From an uncultured Collinsella sp. (lineage in GTDB: Bacteria; Actinomycetota; Coriobacteriia; Coriobacteriales; Coriobacteriaceae): a DNA stretch of 10,181 nucleotides. The stretch is taken from NCBI GenBank assembly GCA_902470265.1, contig CABRFW010000046.1, positions 1 to 10,181 on the forward strand, written 5' to 3'. Position numbers and translations under genes: made by a program. Within the stretch, counting starts at the first letter, position 1. Every line of letters starts with the position of its first letter. Below, in pieces: positions 6,144 through 10,181 of the stretch. The notes below the pieces were generated by a model. It was not told the DNA's origin. It did no database searches and saw nothing but the letters and a program-made list of their open reading frames with translations.

Positions 6144-7523
6144 ATGAACACCGAGGAAATTGCGCGCATCGTCGGCGATCAGCGCGCCTACTTTAAGACG
6201 CACGCCACGTTTGATGTCGATGCTCGACGTCGCGCACTCGTGAGTTTACGCGATGCGGTGCGGGCCCACGAGGCCGATATCGCTCATGCGCTCAAGACCG
6301 ATTTGGGAAAGTCGCATGACGAGGCCTATATGTGCGAGATTGGCACATCGCTTTCCGAGATTCGACATCAGATTGCGCATGTGGCCCGATGGAGTCGTCC
6401 GCGCCTGCGTCCGTGCGACCTCGCTAACGCCGTGAGCGTGTGCAAAACGCAAACCGTGCCCTATGGCGTCACGCTCATCATGGCGCCCTGGAACTATCCG
6501 TTTTTGCTGACGCTCGAGCCGCTCGCTGGCGCCCTTGCCGCGGGCAATACCGTGGTCATCAAGCCGAGCGCCTATGCTCCGGCATCGAGCGCGGTGCTCA
6601 GGCAAATCTGTGAAGAGGCATTTGATCCGCGCCTGGTGACGGTTGTCGAGGGCGGGCGCGCCGAGAACGAAGCGCTGCTCGATGAGCACTGGGACAAGAT
6701 CTTCTTTACCGGTAGCGTTCCGGTTGGCAAGCTCGTCATGGAGCGCGCAAGTAAAAACCTTACGCCCGTGACGCTTGAGCTGGGCGGAAAGAGTCCCTGC
6801 ATCGTGGATGCGACGGCAAACTTGAAGGTCGCGGCACGGCGCATCGCCTTTGGTAAATGGCTCAACGTGGGGCAGACCTGCGTGGCGCCCGACTACCTGC
6901 TGGTCGATACGCGCGTGCACGACGAGCTGCTGGGCCTCATCAAGGAGGAGGTCCGTCGCATGTTTGGCGAACATCCACTCGACAATGAGGATTACGGACA
7001 TATCGTCAACGCCAAGCATTTTGCGCGTGCGCGCGGGCTGATCGATCCCGATAAGGTCGTGCTTGGAGGTGCCGCGCGCGAGGCTTCGCTCAAGATTGAG
7101 CCGACAATTTTGGACGGCGTGGCCCCCGCTGACGCCGTGATGCAGGAGGAGATCTTCGGTCCCATCTTGCCGGTGCTGACGTTTGAGAGCCTAGACGAGG
7201 CCGAAGCGTTTATTACGGATCGTCCGACGCCGCTGGCCCTGTATATCTTTAGCCAGGATCGTGCGGTTCAGCAACGCTTTGTGCGCTACGTGCCCTTTGG
7301 CGGCGGCTGCGTCAACGACACCATCATGCACTTGGCTACGAGCCATATGGGCTTTGGCGGCATGGGCGCGAGCGGTATGGGGCAGTACCATGGCCGCGAG
7401 AGCTTCGATACGTTTAGCCACAAGAAGAGCATCGTGAACAAGGCAACCTGGCTGGACGTGCCGTTTCGGTATGCGCCCTACGCAAGCTGGAAGCACAAAT
7501 TCGTGCGCATGTTTGTGCATTAG
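6144..7523 (+). CDS. Class-3-type aldehyde dehydrogenase
   Basis: It oxidises aldehydes to carboxylic acids with NAD(P)+. All catalytic residues of the superfamily are present: N117 in APWNYPF, E212 in LELGGKSP and C246 in NVGQTCVAPDYLL. Each lies about three residues after its counterpart in mammalian ALDH3A1, and the length (459 aa) matches the compact ALDH3 group rather than the roughly 500-aa ALDH1/2 group. The EEIFGPILPV and GGCVNDTIMH motifs and a C-terminal basic/hydrophobic end (SWKHKFVRMFVH) are also ALDH3-like; in that group the tail can touch membranes, which would suit fatty aldehydes (inference). The ribosome binding site AGGAGGG (6133-6139) overlaps the stop codon of the alcohol dehydrogenase, so translation is probably coupled. 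It is the last gene of the operon; the palindrome at 7532-7570 follows 8 nt later. Confidence 0.94.
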   Translation: MNTEEIARIVGDQRAYFKTHATFDVDARRRALVSLRDAVRAHEADIAHALKTDLGKSHDEAYMCEIGTSLSEIRHQIAHVARWSRPRLRPCDLANAVSVCKTQTVPYGVTLIMAPWNYPFLLTLEPLAGALAAGNTVVIKPSAYAPASSAVLRQICEEAFDPRLVTVVEGGRAENEALLDEHWDKIFFTGSVPVGKLVMERASKNLTPVTLELGGKSPCIVDATANLKVAARRIAFGKWLNVGQTCVAPDYLLVDTRVHDELLGLIKEEVRRMFGEHPLDNEDYGHIVNAKHFARARGLIDPDKVVLGGAAREASLKIEPTILDGVAPADAVMQEEIFGPILPVLTFESLDEAEAFITDRPTPLALYIFSQDRAVQQRFVRYVPFGGGCVNDTIMHLATSHMGFGGMGASGMGQYHGRESFDTFSHKKSIVNKATWLDVPFRYAPYASWKHKFVRMFVH

Positions 7524-7531
7524 AAAAGGGC

Positions 7532-7570
7532 GCAGGTAATACGAACAAGTGTTCCTATTACCTGCATTTT
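7532..7570 (+). terminator. Long palindromic terminator of the dehydrogenase operon, with a LexA-like box in its loop
   Basis: GCAGGTAATA (7532-7541) and TATTACCTGC (7556-7565) form a perfect 10-bp stem; inside, GAAC-AAGT-GTTC extends it past a C-C mismatch. ATTTT (7566-7570) follows, a modest T-run. It sits 8 nt after the aldehyde dehydrogenase stop codon. The terminator role is likely but the U-tract is short; the palindrome may equally act as an operator for what follows. Confidence 0.65.
7542..7555 (+). promoter_or_regulatory. LexA/DinR (SOS) box candidate
   Basis: CGAACAAGTGTTCC agrees at every position with the Gram-positive consensus CGAAC-RNRY-GTTYC, the site bound by the SOS repressor LexA (DinR) in Bacillus and, in closely related form, in actinobacteria. 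The core GAAC-N4-GTTC is a perfect palindrome. It overlaps the likely -35 region of a promoter whose -10 would be TAGACT (7575-7580), a good position for repression. The next genes downstream are a small membrane peptide and a HIRAN protein. Because the box lies within a terminator-like palindrome, a chance match is possible. Confidence 0.5.
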
Positions 7571-7580
7571 GCGTTAGACT
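7552..7580 (+). promoter_or_regulatory. Possible promoter of the small membrane peptide transcript
   Basis: TAGACT (7575-7580) matches four of six -10 bases; the hexamer 17 bp upstream (TTCCTA, 7552-7557) is a poor -35. A transcript would start near 7587, exactly at an ATG, which would make it leaderless. The LexA-like box overlaps the -35 position. Confidence 0.35.
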
Positions 7581-7586
7581 ACTGTT

Positions 7587-7616
7587 ATGGAGCACGGATG
7601 GGCCAACTCCCTTTAG
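7587..7616 (+). CDS. Possible nine-codon leader peptide
   Basis: ATG 7587 opens a frame encoding MEHGWANSL and stops at TAG 7614-7616. There is no Shine-Dalgarno, but the -10-like TAGACT ends 6 nt before the ATG, the usual geometry of leaderless actinobacterial genes. Its stop codon is exactly the three-base loop of the hairpin that hides the next gene's ribosome binding site, so a ribosome reading this frame would melt the left arm. Translation is unproven, and short frames like this arise easily by chance. Confidence 0.2.
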   Translation: MEHGWANSL

Positions 7617-7627
7617 AAGGGATTTGG
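7603..7627 (+). promoter_or_regulatory. Hairpin sequestering the ribosome binding site of the small membrane peptide
   Basis: CCAACTCCCTT (7603-7613) pairs with AAGGGATTTGG (7617-7627) around the loop TAG, 10 of 11 positions pairing. The right arm contains the Shine-Dalgarno AAGGGA (7617-7622), and the stem ends one base before the ATG at 7629. Buried ribosome binding sites are a hallmark of type I toxin mRNAs and of some other tightly controlled small genes. Confidence 0.6.
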
Positions 7628-7628
7628 T

Positions 7629-7712
7629 ATGAACGTAAGCGATGTTATTTCGTTATTGGCGTTGTTGATTGCGGCTATCGAACTCGGTCTGTTTATCGGC
7701 CGAATGAAATAG
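7629..7712 (+). CDS. 27-residue single-helix membrane peptide, holin-like / type I toxin candidate
   Basis: The peptide begins MNVSDVISLLALLIAAIELG and ends LFIGRMK. A short polar start is followed by about 18 hydrophobic residues (about 7-24), one acidic residue inside the helix (E18) and a basic tail (RMK). This is the layout of holin-like (Hol_Tox-type) and other type I toxins that insert in the membrane. The AAGGGA ribosome binding site lies 6 nt upstream but inside a hairpin. A LexA-like box is 74 bp upstream and a GC-rich hairpin directly follows the stop codon. Nothing shows that it is toxic, and resemblance to the family is by layout and length only. It could instead be a small regulatory membrane protein. 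A frame from ATG 7598 also reads 42 codons through this region, but its content is unconvincing. Confidence 0.5.
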   Translation: MNVSDVISLLALLIAAIELGLFIGRMK

Positions 7713-7737
7713 CCGCCCCCGCGTAAGCGAAGACGGC
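7712..7737. other. GC-rich hairpin after the small membrane peptide gene
   Basis: GCCG (7712-7715) pairs with CGGC (7734-7737) and CGC (7720-7722) with GCG (7727-7729), leaving a GTAA loop and an internal CCCC/AAGA loop. No U-run follows on the plus strand. On the minus strand it is followed by TATTTC, so it could equally end an antisense RNA. The remainder of 7738-7948 holds another weak hairpin (ACCCG / CGGGT near 7770-7785) and no convincing gene. Confidence 0.4.
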
Positions 7738-7806
7738 CACTTCTCACGATGAAAACGTGTATCGGAGTTGGCAAGACCCGCGGCAACGGGTGCCATCCGT
7801 GTTCCT

Positions 7807-7835
7807 ATCTTATCTGCAAGCGTTCTGTCGCGCAA
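7807..7835 (-). promoter_or_regulatory. Possible minus-strand promoter for an RNA antisense to the small peptide transcript
   Basis: On the minus strand TTGCGC (7835-7830) and TAAGAT (7812-7807) are spaced by 17 bp. RNA starting near 7800 would run toward 7712, crossing the two hairpins and reaching the 3' end of the small peptide mRNA, the usual place of a type I antitoxin. Hexamer matches are only moderate (3/6 and 4/6). Confidence 0.2.
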
Positions 7836-7948
7836 GCGTTGAGGCAAACGATTGAAGGACGCAGACAGGATGTATTTGTGTCCGCACGGGACCGTAGACT
7901 TCTCAATAAGGTTACACACCGGTTTATCCGGCTGTTAGAGGAGCTGCT

Positions 7949-8275
7949 ATGTACGAGCCTTCACGTGTTCTTCTGTCATTTCACATTGCAGGATTTCAGT
8001 ATGCCGATGGCGCCTTGGTCCTGGGCGATCTTAAAGCGGGCGATAAGCTGACGCTGTGTGCCGAGCGCGATAATCCCCATGACCCCGAGGCGGTTGCGAT
8101 CTACTACGGCAACACCAAGCTTGGCTATGTTCCGGGAAACGAGGTCGGCCCGCTGTCCTTGATGATGTATTACGGCCACGAGGACGTATTTGAGGCCCGC
8201 GTGCAACAGGTTGCTCCCGAGCGCAGCCCGTGGCATCAGGTGCGCGTTGGGCTCTATGTGGTGGATGCTCGCTAA
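7949..8275 (+). CDS. Small HIRAN-domain protein
   Basis: This 108-aa protein consists of little more than a HIRAN domain. LLSFHIAGFQY opens the fold, LKAGDKLTLCAERDNPHDPEAVAIYY is its signature (G-x-x-L-x-L-x-x-E-x-x-N-x-x-D-x-x-A-V-x-V), and KLGYVPGNEV completes it. HIRAN domains occur in Rad5/HLTF helicases, where they bind 3' DNA ends at stalled forks, and as stand-alone proteins in bacteria, where their role is poorly known. GAGGAG (7938-7943) lies 5 nt before the ATG; the same 14-nt stretch GAGGAGCTGCTATG also starts the DUF2130 gene at 9236. No membrane segment or signal peptide is seen. A link to the LexA-like box 390 bp upstream is tempting but unproven. It is followed 18 bp later by a 59-codon gene, probably in the same transcript. 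Confidence 0.8.
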   Translation: MYEPSRVLLSFHIAGFQYADGALVLGDLKAGDKLTLCAERDNPHDPEAVAIYYGNTKLGYVPGNEVGPLSLMMYYGHEDVFEARVQQVAPERSPWHQVRVGLYVVDAR

Positions 8276-8293
8276 TCGGTATGGGAGACTGCC

Positions 8294-8473
8294 ATGTTTG
8301 ATGACGATGACCTGTTCGATCTGACAGACGATCCGTTTGGGTGGGATATGCTACTCGATGACGATGAGTTGGAGCAGGGCCGTAGGAAACGGCAGGACAA
8401 GAAAACTCAGGGTGACGCTTCGAAAAAGCAAGACAAGCGCCGCCACGGACTGTTCGGCGGGCTCTTTGGCTAA
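8294..8473 (+). CDS. Hypothetical 59-aa charged protein
   Basis: I do not recognise this protein. Its first half is strongly acidic (MFDDDDLFDLTDDPFGWDML, then LDDDELE), its second half strongly basic (GRRKRQDKKTQ, SKKQDKRRHG), and it ends in a repeated GLFGGLFG. It is probably soluble and at least partly disordered; the last nine residues could form a short hydrophobic anchor or interaction tag. GGGAG (8283-8287) lies 6 nt before the ATG and the gap after the HIRAN gene is only 18 bp, so the two are likely one operon. Acid-base charge patterning could suggest binding to DNA, RNA or a partner protein, but this is speculation. Confidence 0.6.
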   Translation: MFDDDDLFDLTDDPFGWDMLLDDDELEQGRRKRQDKKTQGDASKKQDKRRHGLFGGLFG

Positions 8474-8493
8474 CCGACGCGCCAGAGCGTCTG

Positions 8494-8499
8494 TATACT
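8494..8499 (+). promoter_or_regulatory. Likely -10 element of the phosphoesterase gene
   Basis: TATACT is one base from the TATAAT consensus and lies 46 bp before the chosen start codon, but no good -35 stands 17 bp upstream. The gene begins 66 bp after the preceding stop codon, so a separate promoter is reasonable. Confidence 0.4.
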
Positions 8500-8539
8500 A
8501 GGCACGTGTTAGACGCGTTGCGAAATGAGGACACAGACG

Positions 8540-9085
8540 ATGATGTGGTTTACCGCCGACCTGCACCTGGGCGATACGAATATCTTGCACGACATGGATC
8601 GACCGTTTGATTCAGTCGAGGAGATGAACCGCAAGGTCATCGATGCCATCAATGAGTGCGTGGATGTGGACGACCGCCTCTACATCCTGGGAGACTTTAC
8701 CTATCGTTTGCCCCTGGCGGAGGCGGTGCGCCTGCGCGAGCGCATCGAATGCCAGAACGTGACGCTCATCCGTGGCAACCATGACGGCGATTGGGAAGAT
8801 CCCGACGCGCCGCAAATTTGGGAAGACGTGCGTGATTATCTGGAGATTGCCCCCGGCTATGCCAAGGGCCATCGTCTGGTTATGAGCCACTACCCCATGC
8901 TTAGCTGGAATGGCAAGGCACGTGGCGCCATCATGCTGCACGGGCATATCCACAGCAGGGGAGACCGCACCAACGCGCGCAACCGCGATCGCGAGCGCCC
9001 TATCTTTCGCTACGATGTCGGTCTCGATGCCAACGAGTACAAGCCCGTAAGCCGAGACCAAATCCTCGGCTTCTTTGGACTGTAA
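8540..9085 (+). CDS. Calcineurin-like metallophosphoesterase
   Basis: The 181-aa cytosolic protein has every metal-binding block of the family: D7-x-H9 (ADLHLGD), G51-D52 (YILGDFT), G79-N-H-D82 (IRGNHDGDW), H117 (MSHYPM) and H134-G-H-I-H138. It should be a two-metal phosphodiesterase or phosphatase; its substrate (nucleotide, nucleic acid or other) cannot be told. Its size matches small prophage- and genome-borne members annotated only as metallophosphatase. I chose ATG 8540 because GAGG (8527-8530) stands 9 nt before it; ATG 8525, in frame and 5 codons earlier, has no ribosome binding site, and ATG 8543 is also possible. It is followed by a REP-like palindrome and a strong terminator, so it is probably the last gene of its transcript. 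Confidence 0.9.
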   Translation: MMWFTADLHLGDTNILHDMDRPFDSVEEMNRKVIDAINECVDVDDRLYILGDFTYRLPLAEAVRLRERIECQNVTLIRGNHDGDWEDPDAPQIWEDVRDYLEIAPGYAKGHRLVMSHYPMLSWNGKARGAIMLHGHIHSRGDRTNARNRDRERPIFRYDVGLDANEYKPVSRDQILGFFGL

Positions 9086-9090
9086 TTCTT

Positions 9091-9141
9091 GAACCACTGC
9101 ACAAACCGCGACAAAGGGGACAGGCACCTTTGTGGTGGTTC
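9091..9141. repeat. REP-like nested palindrome containing GGGGACAGGCACCTTTG
   Basis: An outer pair GAACCAC (9091-9097) / GTGGTTC (9135-9141) encloses an inner pair ACAAAGG (9111-9117) / CCTTTGT (9127-9133) with GGACAGGCA in the loop. The core resembles an interspersed palindromic sequence that I recall from many unrelated bacterial genomes, sometimes near REP-type elements; that is from memory. It sits between the phosphoesterase stop codon and its terminator. Confidence 0.5.
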
Positions 9142-9142
9142 T

Positions 9143-9177
9143 GGCGCCGTTGCCATTATGGCAGCGGCGCCTTTTTT
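9143..9177 (+). terminator. Strong Rho-independent terminator
   Basis: GGCGCCGTTGCC (9143-9154) pairs with GGCAGCGGCGCC (9160-9171), with one G-U, around the loop ATTAT, followed by TTTTTT (9172-9177). It ends the phosphoesterase transcript and separates it from the DUF2130 gene. Confidence 0.93.
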
Positions 9178-9235
9178 GTCCGTGCGACGCGGTAGAGTGT
9201 AGGCGGTCGAAATTTGCGTCCATCGAGGAGCTGCT

Positions 9236-10181
9236 ATGAACGAGATTAAGTGCCCGCATTGCGGCGAAGTATTTAAGGTCGATGCGTCCGGCTATGCGGA
9301 CATCGTCAAGCAAGTGCGCGATGCCGAGTTTTCGCGCGATCTGGATGAGCGTGTGAAGGCAGTCCAGCGCGAGGGCGAGCAGGCGCTGGAGCTTGAGCGC
9401 TCGCGTTCGACGGCTGCTTTGCAGGAGGCGGAGTCTCAGCGCAACGCTCAGCTTGTCGAGCAGAAGAACGCTGCGGCTCAACAGCTGGCACAAGAGGTCG
9501 CCAAGCGCGATGCTGAGCTTGCCGAACTGCGCGCCAAGCTCGAGGGCGCTGCCGCAGAGCGCGAGAACGCAAGCCAGCGTGCGGCGGTTGAAGCCCGTGC
9601 CGACGCTCAAAAGGAGAATGCCGAGCTGCAGCGCGAGATCGATAGCCTGCGTGCGCAGCTGGGGCGCAAAGATGACGAAGCAAAGCTTGCCGAAGCCGCG
9701 GTACGCAATGCGACTCAAAATGACCTCGCCGCGCGCGATGCTCAGATTGCGGAGTTGCAGGCAAAGCTTGCCGCCGCAGATAAGGCTCAAGAAATGGCAC
9801 TCGCAACTGCTGCGGCCGAGGCGCAGCGTAAGCTCGAGGCTGCGCAAAACGAAGCGAATCGTAAGCTTTCCGATTACCAGACAGAAGTGCGTGAGAAGTT
9901 CTCGAATGCTAAGACTCAGTCCGAGCGCGAGGCCGAGGGCCTTCGTGCACAGCTTCGTGAGCAAGAACTTTCTGCAAAAATGGAGCTGTCGAAGGCGGTC
10001 GCCGCGGCGGAACGAGAGCGCGATGAGGCACGTGCCAAGCTGACGAGCGAGCTGGCGGTGCGCGATTCTCGCGAGGAACAGGTCAAGGCGGCGCATGAGC
10101 TCGAGCTCGCGCAGGCCAAGCGCGCGAGCGATGACCTGATTCGCTACAAGGACGAAGAGATTGAGCGTCTTAAGGACATGA
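9236..10181 (+). CDS. DUF2130 coiled-coil protein (C-terminus cut by window edge)
   Basis: 315 codons are visible, with no stop before the right edge. The start MNEIKCPHCGEVFKVDASGYADIVKQVRD, with a CxxC zinc-ribbon-like pair (C6, C9), matches the N-terminus of the DUF2130 family, whose members are about 420-450 aa. From about residue 30 to the edge the protein is an almost unbroken Ala/Glu/Arg/Lys/Gln-rich coiled coil (for example ERENASQRAAVEARADAQ, RDAQIAELQAKLAAADKAQE). The conserved C-terminal DUF2130 domain would lie outside the window. Family function is unknown; no membrane segment is visible, so a cytosolic, self-associating protein is likely. GAGGAG (9225-9230) lies 5 nt before the ATG. 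This coiled coil is longer than in many family members as I know them. Confidence 0.85.
   Translation, partial: MNEIKCPHCGEVFKVDASGYADIVKQVRDAEFSRDLDERVKAVQREGEQALELERSRSTAALQEAESQRNAQLVEQKNAAAQQLAQEVAKRDAELAELRAKLEGAAAERENASQRAAVEARADAQKENAELQREIDSLRAQLGRKDDEAKLAEAAVRNATQNDLAARDAQIAELQAKLAAADKAQEMALATAAAEAQRKLEAAQNEANRKLSDYQTEVREKFSNAKTQSEREAEGLRAQLREQELSAKMELSKAVAAAERERDEARAKLTSELAVRDSREEQVKAAHELELAQAKRASDDLIRYKDEEIERLKDM

Noticed and set aside
7598..7726. 42-codon frame (MGQLPLEGIWYERK...) overlapping the membrane peptide
   Set aside because: It has no ribosome binding site of its own, and its composition is what the +1 frame of the hydrophobic peptide gene would give; the peptide frame has the better start and layout.
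7770..7785. ACCCG / CGGGT stem resembling a tRNA arm
   Set aside because: No TTCGA-type T-loop, acceptor stem or other tRNA arm could be found around it.
7749..8051. 100-codon plus-strand frame starting MKTCIGVGKTRGNG
   Set aside because: It has no ribosome binding site and runs 100 bp into the well-supported HIRAN gene in another frame. The first 65 codons look somewhat coding-like, so a decayed gene is not excluded, but I cannot support one.
7938..9238. Identical 14-nt GAGGAGCTGCTATG at the starts of the HIRAN and DUF2130 genes
   Set aside because: It is only a shared ribosome binding site and start codon; the flanks differ, so it is likely coincidence or common start-site usage rather than a repeat.
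8612..10096. 494-codon open frame on the minus strand
   Set aside because: It runs antisense across the phosphoesterase, a strong terminator and the DUF2130 coding region, all well supported. Its Leu/Ala/Arg-rich product is what GC-rich coiled-coil DNA gives on the opposite strand.

Overview
The window looks like chromosomal DNA of a GC-rich, Gram-positive-type anaerobe. My best guess is a gut actinobacterium of the class Coriobacteriia (Collinsella-like). This is an inference from a divergent pdxS / MocR-type regulator pair, a reverse-domain rubrerythrin typical of anaerobes, an alcohol/aldehyde dehydrogenase operon, a DUF2130 protein and a Gram-positive-type LexA motif. No rRNA, tRNA or CRISPR array was seen, and the species cannot be fixed from the sequence alone.

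Layout. (1) 1-848 minus: pdxS, the PLP synthase subunit, cut by the window's left edge. It diverges from pdxR (994-2430 plus), a GntR/aminotransferase-type regulator. (2) 2425-3963: a 1.5-kb island. Two direct copies of a 119-bp element with terminal inverted repeats bracket a gene for a 377-aa protein with an AbiEi-like N-terminal part and a C-terminal DUF559/Vsr-like (PD-(D/E)XK) nuclease fold. Both pdxR and the nuclease-like gene take their stop codons from the edge of a repeat copy, in different frames. (3) 4032-4769 minus: a rubrerythrin gene with its own promoter, a structured leader and a terminator. (4) 4914-7523 plus: an operon of an iron-type alcohol dehydrogenase and a class-3 aldehyde dehydrogenase. 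Together they would interconvert alcohols, aldehydes and acids.

(5) 7532-7737 is the most unusual stretch. A long palindrome ends the dehydrogenase operon and holds in its loop a 14-bp match to the Gram-positive LexA (SOS) box. Within 75 bp follow a possible leaderless nine-codon leader peptide, a hairpin that buries the ribosome binding site, a 27-residue one-helix membrane peptide and a GC-rich hairpin. This arrangement resembles SOS-induced type I toxins such as TisB in logic, though not in sequence. A possible antisense RNA promoter lies just downstream. (6) 7949-8473: a small HIRAN-domain protein (a DNA-damage-associated fold) and a 59-aa charged peptide. (7) 8540-9085: a calcineurin-like phosphoesterase, followed by a REP-like palindrome and a strong terminator. 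(8) 9236-end: the N-terminal part of a coiled-coil DUF2130 protein, cut by the right edge.

Regions 1, 3, 4, 7 and 8 look like ordinary core genes. Regions 2 and 5 carry the accessory and potentially undescribed content.
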